From the NCBI RefSeq assembly GCF_003696205.1, contig NZ_RFFI01000002.1, positions 48,048 to 112,047 on the forward strand: 64,000 bases of DNA. Direction: 5' to 3'. Made by a program: the position numbers and the translations under genes. The notes beneath the pieces are model-generated. The model did not search any database, was not told where the DNA came from, and saw only the letters and a list, made by a program, of their open reading frames with translations. This DNA comes from Cellulomonas triticagri (GTDB lineage Bacteria > Actinomycetota > Actinomycetes > Actinomycetales > Cellulomonadaceae). Below, piece by piece: positions 44,297 to 53,843 of this stretch. How positions within the stretch are numbered: position 1 is the first letter of the stretch; every line of letters begins with the position of its first letter.

Positions 44297-44444
44297 GGTC
44301 GCGCCCCGGTCACCGGACCGCTCGGCCCGCCCCGGGGCGGTCCTGCGCGCAGCCGGCCGCGCGCCGGGCTGGGAGACCCGTGACCCACCGCTCGGTGGCG
44401 CGGCCAGGGATCAGGCGCCGACCGACCGCGAGCCTCGACCCGGG

Positions 44445-45965
44445 TCACCCCGCCTGCGTCGGGCCGGGGACGTTCCTCGCCCCCGGGGACCGGGAGAGCG
44501 CGGCCGCGGTGGCGAACTCCTGGTCCACCTGCGCGTCCGGGCGGTGGGTGCGGCGGCTGACGACGACGGCGAGCAGCGTGGCGACGACGAAGCCGGGCAG
44601 GAGCTCGTACAGGCCGGTGTCGAGCAGGCTCCACACGATCACCGTGACGCTCCCGCCCGCCAGCGCGGCGAGGGACCCCGCGGTGGTCAGCCGTCGCCAG
44701 AACAGGGACAGGAGCACCACCGGGCCGAACGAGGCACCGAACCCGGCCCAGGCGAAGCCGACGAGGCCCAGGATGCTCCCGTTCGGGGTCACGGCGAGCA
44801 GCGCGGCGATCAGCGCGATCACGAGGACTCCCGCGCGGCCGAGCAGGAGCAGCCGCCGCGGGGCGGGCGGCGTCCGGGACACGGCCCGGTACAGGTCCTC
44901 CACGAGCGCGGAGGAGCACACGACGAGCTGGCTGGAGATCGTGCTCATGATCGCGGCGAGCACGGCCGCGAGGACCAGACCGGAGACCAGCGGGTGCATC
45001 AGGACCTGCGACAGGTGCAGCACCACGGTCTCGGGGTCGGCGAGGTCGATCCCGGTGCTGTGCACGTAGGCCGCGCCGACCAGGCCGCACGCGACCGCGC
45101 CGAGGAGGGACAGCACCATCCAGGTCATGCCGATCCGCCGTGCCGACCGCGCTGAGGACGGGGCCTGCATCGCCATGAAGCGCACGATGATGTGCGGCTG
45201 CCCGAAGTAGCCGAGGCCCCACGCGAGCGCGGAGACGACGGCGAGGGCGGTGGCGCCGGCGGCGGCACCGGCGGGGACGAGCGCGAGCCCGTCCGGCAGC
45301 CCGTCCCGCAGCGCCTCCAGCGTGGCCGCCGGACCGCCGAGCTCCGCGACGGCGAGCGCGGGGACGACCAGCAGCGCGGTCATCATCATCAGCCCCTGCA
45401 CGACGTCGGTCAGCGACGCCCCGAGGAAGCCGCCGACCAGGGTGTAGGCGAGCGTCACGGCGGCGACCAGGAGCATGCCGGTGAGGTACGACGACCCGAA
45501 CGACGCCTGGAAGAAGACCCCGCCCGCGACCATCCCGGCGGAGATGTAGAAGGTGAAGAACACCAGGATCACGAGCCCGGACGTGAGGCGCAGCGCGTGC
45601 GACGTGTCCCGGAACCGGTTCTCCAGGAAGCTCGGGATGGTGATCGCGTCTCCCGAGACCTCGGTGTACGCGCGCAGCCGTGGGGCGACGAGGCGCCAGT
45701 TCAGGTAGGCGCCGATCGTGAGGCCGATCGCGATCCACGCCTCGACGAGGCCGGCGAGGAAGATCGCGCCCGGGAGCCCCATCATCAGCCACCCCGACAT
45801 GTCGGACGCTCCCGCGCTGAGCGCGGCCGTCCACGGCCGCAACCGCCGCCCCGCGAGGAGGTAGTCCTCGTGGCTGCGGTTGCGCCGGGACGCGTACACG
45901 CCGATGGCGACCATGACGGCGAAGTACACCGCGACGGCGGTGAGCTGGTAGGTGCGCTCGGACAT
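44445..45965 (-). CDS. Sodium:solute symporter, PutP-like
   Basis: The 506-residue protein has 12-13 transmembrane helices and SSS-family motifs: YLLAGRRLRPWTAALSAGASDMSGWLMMGLPG near helix 2 and FFTFYISAGMVAGGVFF. SSQLVVCSSALVEDLYR lies near helix 9, close to the Na+ site, and the similarity throughout is to the Na+/proline symporter PutP. It probably imports proline or a related compound. It is convergent with the Ig-repeat gene. I start at ATG 45963-45965. Confidence 0.9.
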   Translation of the reverse strand: MSERTYQLTAVAVYFAVMVAIGVYASRRNRSHEDYLLAGRRLRPWTAALSAGASDMSGWLMMGLPGAIFLAGLVEAWIAIGLTIGAYLNWRLVAPRLRAYTEVSGDAITIPSFLENRFRDTSHALRLTSGLVILVFFTFYISAGMVAGGVFFQASFGSSYLTGMLLVAAVTLAYTLVGGFLGASLTDVVQGLMMMTALLVVPALAVAELGGPAATLEALRDGLPDGLALVPAGAAAGATALAVVSALAWGLGYFGQPHIIVRFMAMQAPSSARSARRIGMTWMVLSLLGAVACGLVGAAYVHSTGIDLADPETVVLHLSQVLMHPLVSGLVLAAVLAAIMSTISSQLVVCSSALVEDLYRAVSRTPPAPRRLLLLGRAGVLVIALIAALLAVTPNGSILGLVGFAWAGFGASFGPVVLLSLFWRRLTTAGSLAALAGGSVTVIVWSLLDTGLYELLPGFVVATLLAVVVSRRTHRPDAQVDQEFATAAALSRSPGARNVPGPTQAG

Positions 45966-46358
45966 CGTGCCTCCGGTGGCTCGTGCTCGTGTCGCGACCG
46001 GTGGCACGCGGGCGACCGCCCCGCGCCGTCGCGGGAGGTGCAGCACGACCGGACCGGTCGGGTCTCCCACCGTGACGGGCCCCGGGACGGCAGGTCAACC
46101 CCAGTTCCTCGGCCCCCACCTGCGGTTCCGGCGTCCCCGCCCGCAGGTCGTCCGGGAGCCCGTGCGATCCCTCGGTGCAAAACCGTCGACCCGGTCAGTT
46201 TCCCACGGCGCGGCACGTGAGGAATCCCCTCGATGCCGTGCGGTGGCTGTGGTCGTGCTGGAAACGTCGCGTCCCGGGAAACCCCCGCCGTCCACCGGCC
46301 GCAAGCCGCCAGAGCCGACCGGGGCTGTTGGACGTCATCAGCAGAAAGGCTTCCTGAC
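45966..46358. other. Intergenic region between divergent symporter and TasA-like genes
   Basis: No gene is seen in 393 bases. It must contain both promoters. An AGAAAGG site lies 8 bases before the TasA-like start. I recognise no riboswitch. Confidence 0.35.
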
Positions 46359-46922
46359 ATGGAACTGAGCAAGAACCAGAAGACCGTCGGAGCGCTCGGG
46401 ATCGGTGTGGTCCTGGTCGCGGGCCTCGTCGGCACCGGCGCGGTCACGACGCTGACGAGCGTGCTCTCGGGCAACCAGTTCGACGCGACGATCTCCCGCA
46501 CGACCCCGCCGACCGGTGCGCTGGTCGAGGTGAGCGGTGCGCCCCTGACGCACACCTTCGACGTCACAAAGTTCAACGACTCGGTCGAGGGCACCTGGAC
46601 GATCGAGAACAAGGGCACGGTGGACGCGCCGTACGACGGCACCCTGGCTCCGCACGGCGAGGTCTCGGCCTCGCTCGCGCAGAACCTCACGGTCGAGTAC
46701 TCCGACGGCACCACCTGGTACAAGGCCGGCACGCTGGACGCGCCCCTGTCCTACGCCGCCGCGACCGGCAGGCCCTCGCCCTCGCTCGCCGTGGGTGCCA
46801 CGCAGTCCGTCCCGGTGCGGATCACGCTCGACGACCCGACCCTCCTGCAGGGCGAGGACGGCGCCAACCTCAGGGTCAGCGCGAACTTCACCGTGACCTA
46901 CACCGACACGACGGGCGCGTGA
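46359..46922 (+). CDS. TasA/camelysin-like SipW-dependent surface protein
   Basis: The 187-residue protein begins MELSKNQKTVGALGIGVVL, with a hydrophobic SipW-type signal region ending near VLSGNQFDA. A single beta-sandwich follows, in which TFDVTKFNDSVEGTWTIENKG resembles the TasA/camelysin fold. In Bacillus such proteins form extracellular fibres after cleavage by SipW. The next gene is a SipW-type peptidase, so this is its likely substrate. A paralogue sharing the DSVEGxWTI motif lies at 49383. Confidence 0.75.
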   Translation: MELSKNQKTVGALGIGVVLVAGLVGTGAVTTLTSVLSGNQFDATISRTTPPTGALVEVSGAPLTHTFDVTKFNDSVEGTWTIENKGTVDAPYDGTLAPHGEVSASLAQNLTVEYSDGTTWYKAGTLDAPLSYAAATGRPSPSLAVGATQSVPVRITLDDPTLLQGEDGANLRVSANFTVTYTDTTGA

Positions 46923-47022
46923 CCCGCGGGCTCGGCCGGCGCCCGGTGCCGGGCGTCGGCCGAGCCCCGCAGGTCGCGGCCTGCCGGCGGCCGCACCGGG
47001 CAGCCGCAGAAGGGACATCCGC

Positions 47023-47676
47023 ATGCGTTACCTCAGGCAGACGATCGCGGCGGTCGCCCGCGCGGTCGGCGCCGCCCTGGTCGTCGTCCTCGCCGCGCCT
47101 CTGCTGTGGACCCTCGCGACCGGTGACCATGTCCTGGTCGTCACCGGCAGGTCCATGACCCCGACGTACCAGGTCGGCGACGTCCTCCTCGTGCGGTCGC
47201 CCGCGGGCGACGAGCTGTCCCGCGTCGGGCAGATCGTGGTGGCGACGCTCCCCGGGTCCACCACCGACGACGCGCGCACCTACGTGCACCGCGTGGTCGA
47301 GACGACTCCCGAGGGGGCGTTCCTCCAGGGGGACGCCAACGCGGTCGCCGACCCCCGGCCCGTGACCGCCGAGCAGGTCGTGGGCGTCCCGCGCCTGCAC
47401 CTCGGCCCCGCGGCCTCCCGCGCCTACCTCGCCACCCAGACCCTCGCGGGCCGCCTCGTCCTCGGGGCCACGGCAGCGCTGCTGCTGCTCGGGGTGCCCG
47501 CGCTCCTGCGGACAGGCCGGCGGACGCGCGACCTCGGGCGTGCGCGCGCGGGTGGCGCCAGGACCAGGGGCGGCCTCCGGGCGCCCGCGACCCCGGCGAC
47601 GCAGGCCGCGCCGGGTGCGGAGACCGGGCACACCGATCCACCGACCGCCGCGCACGCGGGGAGGACCCGATCATGA
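47023..47676 (+). CDS. SipW-type (ER-type) signal peptidase I
   Basis: The 217-residue membrane peptidase has one N-terminal transmembrane helix, the nucleophile Ser44 in VTGRSMTPTYQVGDVLLV, and His89 in YVHRVVE where bacterial-type SPases have Lys. The Ser-His arrangement defines the archaeal/ER/SipW class. A second transmembrane helix (LVLGATAALLLLGVPALL) precedes a long basic tail of about 55 residues. It should process the TasA-like proteins encoded on both sides. Its stop overlaps the next ATG by 4 bases. Confidence 0.9.
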   Translation: MRYLRQTIAAVARAVGAALVVVLAAPLLWTLATGDHVLVVTGRSMTPTYQVGDVLLVRSPAGDELSRVGQIVVATLPGSTTDDARTYVHRVVETTPEGAFLQGDANAVADPRPVTAEQVVGVPRLHLGPAASRAYLATQTLAGRLVLGATAALLLLGVPALLRTGRRTRDLGRARAGGARTRGGLRAPATPATQAAPGAETGHTDPPTAAHAGRTRS

Positions 47677-49379
47677 GGCTCCTGGTCAGGCTCGTGCTCG
47701 CCGTCGGCGCGAGCGCGCTGGCGTCGGGGCTGCTCCTCAGCCCCGCCGACGGCGCGCCGCCCGCGGTGCGCTCTGCCCACCCGACGGTGCTGGTCGACGC
47801 CGCCGCGGCTCCGACGACGCCCATCACCGTGACCTCGCACCCGGCCGGCACCGCCTTCCAGTCCGGGTGGACCCGGAGCATCTCCGGTCGGGGGGACCCG
47901 GGCGCGCAGGTGGAGGCGGTCGACCCGCAGACCGGAGACCGGCTCGGTGGTGGCCCCGTCGACGCGAACGGCCGGTGGTCCTTCTGGATCGTCCTGCAGC
48001 GCGTCGGCACCGACGTGGTGCGCCTGTCGTACCCGGGTGTCCCCGGCTCGGAGGTCGTGCCCGACTGGACGGTCACCGCAGTCAGCGATCCCGTCATCTC
48101 CTTCACGCCGTCGAAGGTCGTGGGCGCCGACGCCCAGCCGGTCCAGATCCAGGCAGCCCTTCCCCTTGCCGAGTACCGCGAGAGCGACACCTACCGGGTC
48201 GAGGTGGACGGCGCCTTCGCGATGTCGTTCGGGCAGGGCAGCACCTACCAAGCCGTCCCGTCGAACGACGGCACGACGAGCTTCTCGCGCAGGACCTTGT
48301 CGCTCCAGCCCGGTGCCGTCCTGTCGATCTACCGCGCGATGGGGGCGGCATCGACAGGGGGGAGCCGATCGGGAATGGTGCTGGTCTCCTCGGTGACCCT
48401 CGGGCAGGCCGCTCCCGTCGAGGTGACCGGCCCTGCGGCCGGCGCGACGGTGCTCCAGGGCTGGCAGCGGAACTTCACCGGAACGGGCGAGCCGGGTGAG
48501 CGGGTGCGGGCTGTGCTCGACGGGAGCTCGACGCCGGTGACGACGACCGTCGGCCCCGACGGCCGGTGGTCGCTCTGGATGCCGCTCCTCGTCGCCGGGA
48601 CCAGCGTCGTGTCGTTCAGCTACCCGGACCTGCCCGGCGGCGGTGCGGTGACCCGGACGGTCGAGGTCGCCGCGACGAGTGCGCCGACCCTGACGCTCAG
48701 CCCGAGTGCGTCGATCTCGAGCCCGCGGCTGGCCGAGGTGCGGGTGACGCTGCCGTCGAGCGAGTTCGCCCGGACGGATCGGCTGGTCGCCACCGTGGAC
48801 GGGCGGGTGCTCTTCGAGGCCGCCGCCGGCGAGGTCCTCGACGCGTCGACGCGCACGACGGGCGCCAGCACGACGGTGTTCCGGGCGCACGAGTTCCGCG
48901 GAGGAGAGCGGGTCGAGCTGCTCCGCGTGCCCGGGGCGCTCGGCAGCGGGACCGGCAACCCGGTCGTGGTGGCCACCGAGACCTTCGAGCACGTCACCCC
49001 CGAGGTGACGGTGTCCTCGCCCGCGACCGGCACCTGGCACGTCGACCGGAGTCCCCTGCGCGTCAGCGGGACCGCGACGGCAGGGTTCGGCGATCTCGAG
49101 TACCGCGCGGTCGGAGCCGACGCCGTCCGGGGCCAGGTGGCCGTCGACGCGAGCGGCCGCTGGGCGGTCGACCTCGACCTGCCCGCGGGGACCCGGACCG
49201 TCGAGTTCTGGTTCGCGGAGGCGCCCGAGGTGGTGGGCGCCGTCGAGGTCCACGTCGTCCGGATCGGGTCCGCCTCGGTCGAGGTCGTCCCCCAGGCCGT
49301 CAAGGTCGACACCGTCGCGCAGGTGCGCGCGCTCGCCGACGCCGGCGCGTCAGGTTCATCCACCGAGGGGAAGGGGTAG
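47673..49379 (+). CDS. Secreted protein with Ig-like (Big) repeats
   Basis: The 568-residue protein has a signal peptide (MRLLVRLVLAVGASALASGL). At least three related modules follow, each with G-x-G-x-P-G-x-x-V, an N/D-G-R-W-S/A strand and VxFxYPxxPG (about residues 50-130, 250-330 and 440-520). This is the bacterial Ig-like fold found in adhesins and exopolymer-binding proteins. There is no sortase motif. It is translationally coupled to the SipW peptidase and sits between two TasA-like genes, so it is likely part of the same surface structure. Confidence 0.75.
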   Translation: MRLLVRLVLAVGASALASGLLLSPADGAPPAVRSAHPTVLVDAAAAPTTPITVTSHPAGTAFQSGWTRSISGRGDPGAQVEAVDPQTGDRLGGGPVDANGRWSFWIVLQRVGTDVVRLSYPGVPGSEVVPDWTVTAVSDPVISFTPSKVVGADAQPVQIQAALPLAEYRESDTYRVEVDGAFAMSFGQGSTYQAVPSNDGTTSFSRRTLSLQPGAVLSIYRAMGAASTGGSRSGMVLVSSVTLGQAAPVEVTGPAAGATVLQGWQRNFTGTGEPGERVRAVLDGSSTPVTTTVGPDGRWSLWMPLLVAGTSVVSFSYPDLPGGGAVTRTVEVAATSAPTLTLSPSASISSPRLAEVRVTLPSSEFARTDRLVATVDGRVLFEAAAGEVLDASTRTTGASTTVFRAHEFRGGERVELLRVPGALGSGTGNPVVVATETFEHVTPEVTVSSPATGTWHVDRSPLRVSGTATAGFGDLEYRAVGADAVRGQVAVDASGRWAVDLDLPAGTRTVEFWFAEAPEVVGAVEVHVVRIGSASVEVVPQAVKVDTVAQVRALADAGASGSSTEGKG

Positions 49380-49382
49380 GGC

Positions 49383-50129
49383 ATGGTCGCCAACCGACGC
49401 CGGAGGTCGGTCGCGAGGACGTCCCGTGCGCTCGCGGTCGTCCTCGGTGCCGCGGTGCTGGCGTCCGGCGGGACCTCGGCGGCCGTGTCCGCGTCGTCGG
49501 CGGAGGATACCGTCGTCGTCCTCGGCGCCCCGCTCGTCCACGACTTCACGCCGGCGGTGACGGGTGAGTCCGTCGAGGGCATGTGGACGATCCGGCACTC
49601 GGGGGCGGGTACGGCGAGCCTCGACGGGACGCTCGTCGCCGACGCGCCGGGCGGTTCGCTCGCGCACGCGCTGGGCGTGGAGTACGGGAGGCTCGACGCC
49701 TCCGGGGTCGTCCGCTGGAACCCCGCGGGAACACTCGCGCGGCCGACGTCGCTGGTGGACGCGTACGGGGAGCGCGGGCTCGTCCTCCAGGGGGACGCGG
49801 CGCTGCGGGTCCCCGTGCGGGTGACGCTGCTGGATGCCGCGGCCCTGGACGGGTCGCCCGGGGACGTGCTGCGGGTCTCGGCCGACTTCGTCGTCGGCTA
49901 CACCCCGGGCACGTCCTCCGGCGAGCAGGGCGCGGGAGTCCTCGCGGACGGTGCCGGCGGGCGTGCGCCGGGCGAGCGGGCCGGAGCCGGGAGCCTGGCG
50001 CTGACCGGCTTCGGTGCGGTGTGGCTGCTGCCCTGCTGCGCGGTCGTGCTCCTGGTCGGCCGTGCGCTGCGGCGGCGCGCGAGGAGCTCGGGGCCGGGCG
50101 GGGGCGACGAGGCGGCCCCCCTGCCGTGA
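49383..50129 (+). CDS. TasA-like protein with LALTG sortase signal
   Basis: The 248-residue paralogue of the protein at 46359 has an N-terminal export signal and a beta domain with HDFTPAVTGESVEGMWTI. Its C-terminus carries a classical sorting signal: LALTG at about residue 205, a hydrophobic helix (AVWLLPCCAVVLLVG) and a basic tail (RALRRRARSS). LAXTG is the motif used by actinobacterial class E sortases, so it should be wall-anchored and could act as the base of a surface fibre. No sortase gene is in the window. Confidence 0.75.
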   Translation: MVANRRRRSVARTSRALAVVLGAAVLASGGTSAAVSASSAEDTVVVLGAPLVHDFTPAVTGESVEGMWTIRHSGAGTASLDGTLVADAPGGSLAHALGVEYGRLDASGVVRWNPAGTLARPTSLVDAYGERGLVLQGDAALRVPVRVTLLDAAALDGSPGDVLRVSADFVVGYTPGTSSGEQGAGVLADGAGGRAPGERAGAGSLALTGFGAVWLLPCCAVVLLVGRALRRRARSSGPGGGDEAAPLP

Positions 50130-50445
50130 GGCAGGCCGGGCGGGGGACGGACACGAGGTCGTGCGGTGCGACGGGCGCGGCGTGGAGGTCGGTGGTCGTC
50201 CCCGCAGCCAGCACGGTCCCCGGGCGCGTCGGGCGCGGCACGCCTCCCGGGGCCGGTGCCGCCGGTGCGCGCCGTCGCCACCGCCGCGTGGACGACCTCG
50301 GTGCGGGGGAGGGGGTTCCCTCCACGGACAACCTGGCCGCACCGGGGTGGTGCCACGGTGGGGTGCCCGTGCCCGGGGGTGACGGGCAGGGGCAGGGAGG
50401 AGGGGTCGTGGTGAGGCTGGTGCCGCCGACGACCAGGTCAGTCGC
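50130..50445. other. Intergenic region before the two-component genes
   Basis: I see no supported gene or hairpin in this 316-base, very GC-rich stretch. Several short frames are open on both strands, but none has a credible start or product. Confidence 0.35.
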
Positions 50446-51108
50446 GTGAGGTCGACGATCCGCGTGAGCCTGGTCGAGGACGAGCTGATGTTCCGGCGGA
50501 TGCTCGAGCAGCTGCTGCACGGCCGGCCCGGGCTGTCGCTGGCGCACAGCGTCGGCGGGGCCCAGGAGGCCGCTCTGGTGATCACGCCCGGTTCGACCGA
50601 CGTGGTGGTGGTCGACGTGGCGCTCGAGGACGGGGACGGGGTCGCGCTCGCCGCCCGGCTGCAGCGCAGCGACCCCGACCTGGGCGTGCTGCTGCTGTCC
50701 GCGCAGGACTCCCTGTCCGCGTTCATGCTCGCGCAGGACGCCGCGCCCAAGCCGTGGAGCTACCTGTCCAAGCGGTCGAGCTTCGCGATCACGACGCTGG
50801 TCCGGGCGATCACGGCCGCCGACCGGGGGGAGCAGGTGATCGACCCCTACCTGGTGGGGCGCTCGGCGGCGCGGTCCGACTCCCAGGTGTCGCGGTTGAC
50901 GCCGGCGCAGTTCCGCGTCCTGTCGCTGGTGGCCCAGGGGCTGACCAACGAGGCCATCGCGGAGGAGCTCGGGGTGGTCGTCCGGTCGGTGGAGAACCAC
51001 CTGCTCGTCATCTACCGGGTCCTGGGCCTGGTCGTCGACGGCCGCAACCGCCGGGTGCTCGCCACGCTGGCGTTCCTGCGCCAGACCAGCCGGGTCGCGG
51101 GGCGGTGA
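50446..51108 (+). CDS. NarL/LuxR-type response regulator
   Basis: The 220-residue regulator has a receiver domain with acidic pocket Glu11-Asp12, phosphoacceptor Asp57 in VVVVDVALEDGDG, and the conserved Lys in YLSKRSS. A C-terminal LuxR-type HTH follows (LTPAQFRVLSLVAQGLTNEAIAEELG, then RSVENHL). Its stop overlaps the GTG of the kinase gene by 4 bases. It probably controls the upstream surface operon, though this is only by location. Confidence 0.93.
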   Translation: MRSTIRVSLVEDELMFRRMLEQLLHGRPGLSLAHSVGGAQEAALVITPGSTDVVVVDVALEDGDGVALAARLQRSDPDLGVLLLSAQDSLSAFMLAQDAAPKPWSYLSKRSSFAITTLVRAITAADRGEQVIDPYLVGRSAARSDSQVSRLTPAQFRVLSLVAQGLTNEAIAEELGVVVRSVENHLLVIYRVLGLVVDGRNRRVLATLAFLRQTSRVAGR

Positions 51109-52301
51109 CCCCGCGGGGCAGCCCGGAGCAGGAGCGGGGTCGCGTCGTCGTGGTGGTGGCCCTGGTGAACGCGGTCCTGTTCGGCGGCATCCAGTTCGCG
51201 CAGTGGTTCGGCTGGGGCGGGACGGTCGTCCTGGCGGCACGGGGCCTGAGCGCGGACCAGGTCGCGGCGGGGACGCTCCTGGTCCTCGTCGTCGACCTCG
51301 GGTGCGTCATCGGCACGGTGCTCGTCGCCGTGGCCGCGCGCGTCGGCACGCTGTCCTGGGGCCGGCGCTGCGGTGTGGTCCTGGCCGTCGCCGCGGTGGC
51401 CGCGGGGGTGCGGGCGGCGGTGCTCGGCAGGCTCGCCGCGAGGGTCGGGGCGCTCGACGACATCGTCGACTGGGCCGCGACCGCGGTCGGGTACGGCGTG
51501 GTCGTGACGAGCGCGCTCCTGTTCGCCGACCTCGTCGCGGCCGAGGCCGCGCAGTCCCGCGCCCGGCTGGACGAGGAGCTCCGCGCCGCGCGGCTCGCGG
51601 ACGAGGAGATCGTGCACCGGCGCGTCGTCGCGGACCGGCTGCACGGCCGGGTGCAGAACCGGCTGGTGATGCTCGCCGCGGAGCTCGACGCCGTGGCCGC
51701 CGACCTCGCGGTGGAGGACCCGGGGCGTGCGGCGCGGCTGCGCCGGGCCGCCGAGCGGGTCGACGACATCAGCGAGCAGGACGTCCGGGCGCTGAGCCAC
51801 GAGCTGTTCCCGGTCGCGGTCGACGTGTCGGTGGTCCGGGCGGTGCTCGCGCTGCTGGACCGGCTCCCGACGTCCACGACCGGTGCGCTCGAGCTCGGTG
51901 CGGGATACCAGCAGGGCACCGACCCGCAGGTGCACGACCCGTTCGCCGTCCGGGACCGGCTCGTCGTCATCGACACGATCGAGGAGGGGGTCACGAACGC
52001 CGTCAAGCACGGCCGGGCCCGCCACATCGCGGTCCGCCTCGACCTGGTGCGCGGCGCGGCGGGCACGCGGCTGGAGGGTGAGGTGCGGGACGACGGCCGC
52101 GGGCTCCGGGGGCGGGGCCTGGGTCTGCGCGGCCTCGAGCGGCACCGTGCGCGGTTGGAGGCACGGGGCGGGACACTGCGCCTGCGGGACGACCCGGGCG
52201 GCTCCGGGAGCGTGCTCCGGTTCACGCTGCCGGTCTCCGGCAGCCCGAAGCCGGCCCGGCTCGTGACTCGCGGGGGCGAGCCGCGGGCGTCGGTCCCGTG
52301 A
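51105..52301 (+). CDS. Sensor histidine kinase (NarX/DesK-type)
   Basis: The 398-residue kinase has four N-terminal transmembrane helices (about residues 13-140). A HisKA_3 dimerisation region follows with His180 in VADRLHGRVQNRL, where Gly replaces the usual Asp or Glu after the His. The ATPase domain has the N box EEGVTNAVKHG (Asn298) and VRDDGRGLRGRGLGLRGL. It forms a pair with the overlapping response regulator. The signal is unknown; the membrane part is too short outside the bilayer to bind a large ligand, suggesting an envelope cue. Confidence 0.9.
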   Translation: MTPRGSPEQERGRVVVVVALVNAVLFGGIQFAQWFGWGGTVVLAARGLSADQVAAGTLLVLVVDLGCVIGTVLVAVAARVGTLSWGRRCGVVLAVAAVAAGVRAAVLGRLAARVGALDDIVDWAATAVGYGVVVTSALLFADLVAAEAAQSRARLDEELRAARLADEEIVHRRVVADRLHGRVQNRLVMLAAELDAVAADLAVEDPGRAARLRRAAERVDDISEQDVRALSHELFPVAVDVSVVRAVLALLDRLPTSTTGALELGAGYQQGTDPQVHDPFAVRDRLVVIDTIEEGVTNAVKHGRARHIAVRLDLVRGAAGTRLEGEVRDDGRGLRGRGLGLRGLERHRARLEARGGTLRLRDDPGGSGSVLRFTLPVSGSPKPARLVTRGGEPRASVP

Positions 52302-52589
52302 CCCGGAGAACCCGACGGACTGAGGGATCGGCACCGGCCAGGTCTCCTCCCGACGGGACACCGGAGGTGCCGTCCGGGCCGGGGCCGCCTGACGCCGCCC
52401 TCGCTGCACCACGGGCGACGGGCCGGTACCACCTCGGCCCGTGTCCGCACCTGCCGGCGTGCCGGTCAGCCAGGTGCCGGGTCAGGGCCGTCGCCGCACC
52501 GCACGACCGCGTGGGCGCCGGGGCGCGGACGCCGGGCCGCTCCGTCGCCTGGACCTGCTGCTTCCGGGATGCGGAGACGTTCCGGGTCG

Positions 52590-53843
52590 TCAGGACTCCG
52601 ACCGCCCGACCTGGCGCAGCCCGGGGGACAGGCCGGCGACCACCGTGACCGCGGCGACCGCGCACAGGCCGCCGATCGCGAGCGCCGGCGCCGCTCCGCA
52701 CCAGCTCGCGACCACGCCCGCCCGCAGGTTCCCGATCTGCGGGCCGCCCATCTGGACGACGTTCTCGAGCGCACTCACCCGGCCGCGCAACGCGTCGGGG
52801 GTGCTGTTCTGGACGAGCGTCTGGCCCAGCGTGACCGCCACGGCGTCGGCCACGCCTCCCGTCGCGAGGAGCACGCACGCCCAGGCCGGTGAGCCGGCGA
52901 GAGCGAGGGCAGCGGTCGCCGCCCCCCAGGTGACGGCCGCACCGACCAGCCACCGTCCCTGTGCGACGACCCGACTGAGGGCTCCGGAGAAGACGGTCCC
53001 GACGGTGCCGCCCACCGCGATGCTGGCCGTCAGCGCACCGAGGGTGGCAGGCGCCCCACCGAAGCGATCGGCGTTGAGCGCCGGGAGCAGCGCCACCGGT
53101 GCACCGAGCAGGGTCATCGAGGCGTCGAGCAGCAGGACCCGACCGATGGTCGGGCGGGCGCGGACCAGCGCGCGCACGTCGCGCGGCAGCCGCTGGGCCG
53201 CAGTCGGGTCGACCGCGCGGTCCGGTGCTGGCGCGCGGGGGAGGGCGGCGACGGACACGAACGACACGACGCCGGTCGTGAGCTGGAGCGCGAAGCACAC
53301 CGCGAGGCCCGCTTCGGCGGCGAGCCCGCCGAGCGCGGGCCCCAGCATGAGCCCGGCGTTCCCCGCGAACAGGTACAGTGCGACAGCGCCCGGCATCTGG
53401 TCGGCGGGCAGGAGCATCCGAAGGTAGGTCTGGCGGACGGGTGCGGCGAACGAGCCCACCACGGACTGCACGGCTACCAGTCCGTAGATCACGGCGAGCC
53501 GGTCGTTGCCGAGCATCGACTGGGCGAGGAGTCCGCCGCTGACCAGGGTCTGGGCGGCGGTCGCGGCCATGCCGAGCCGCCGACGGTCCAGACGGTCCGC
53601 GAGCGAGCCTGCGACGAACGAGGTCGCGAACATCGGGACGGCGACGAACGCGCCGACCGCTCCGACGGCGAGCGAGCTCCCGGTGAGCCAGAAGGCCTGC
53701 AGCCCGACGGCGAACACGCCGACCTGGTTGCCCACCGAGCCGACGAGGGATCCGAGCCACAGGGTGCGGAACGCCCGGTGACGCAGCGGACGGCGGTCGA
53801 CGACCGAGCGCTGCAGCATCCGCCGCCAGGGTGCGACGGTCAC
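52590..53843 (-). CDS. MFS exporter of the RiPP-like cluster
   Basis: The 417-residue, 12-helix transporter is of the EntS-like MFS group: SLADRLDRRRLGMAATAAQTL is the loop 2-3 motif, and FAAPVRQTYLRMLLPADQM and LQNSTPDALRGRVSAL-like segments follow (here TLVQNSTPDALRGRVSALEN). The GTG overlaps the stop of the ATP-grasp gene by 4 bases, so it is the last gene of the operon. Export of the peptide product and self-protection are the likely roles. Confidence 0.88.
   Translation of the reverse strand: MTVAPWRRMLQRSVVDRRPLRHRAFRTLWLGSLVGSVGNQVGVFAVGLQAFWLTGSSLAVGAVGAFVAVPMFATSFVAGSLADRLDRRRLGMAATAAQTLVSGGLLAQSMLGNDRLAVIYGLVAVQSVVGSFAAPVRQTYLRMLLPADQMPGAVALYLFAGNAGLMLGPALGGLAAEAGLAVCFALQLTTGVVSFVSVAALPRAPAPDRAVDPTAAQRLPRDVRALVRARPTIGRVLLLDASMTLLGAPVALLPALNADRFGGAPATLGALTASIAVGGTVGTVFSGALSRVVAQGRWLVGAAVTWGAATAALALAGSPAWACVLLATGGVADAVAVTLGQTLVQNSTPDALRGRVSALENVVQMGGPQIGNLRAGVVASWCGAAPALAIGGLCAVAAVTVVAGLSPGLRQVGRSES

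Noticed and set aside
52298..52648. A GTG frame overlapping the kinase stop (116 codons)
   Set aside because: The start overlap looks like coupling, but the product is low-complexity Arg/Pro/Ala and overlaps the 3' end of the MFS gene antisense.
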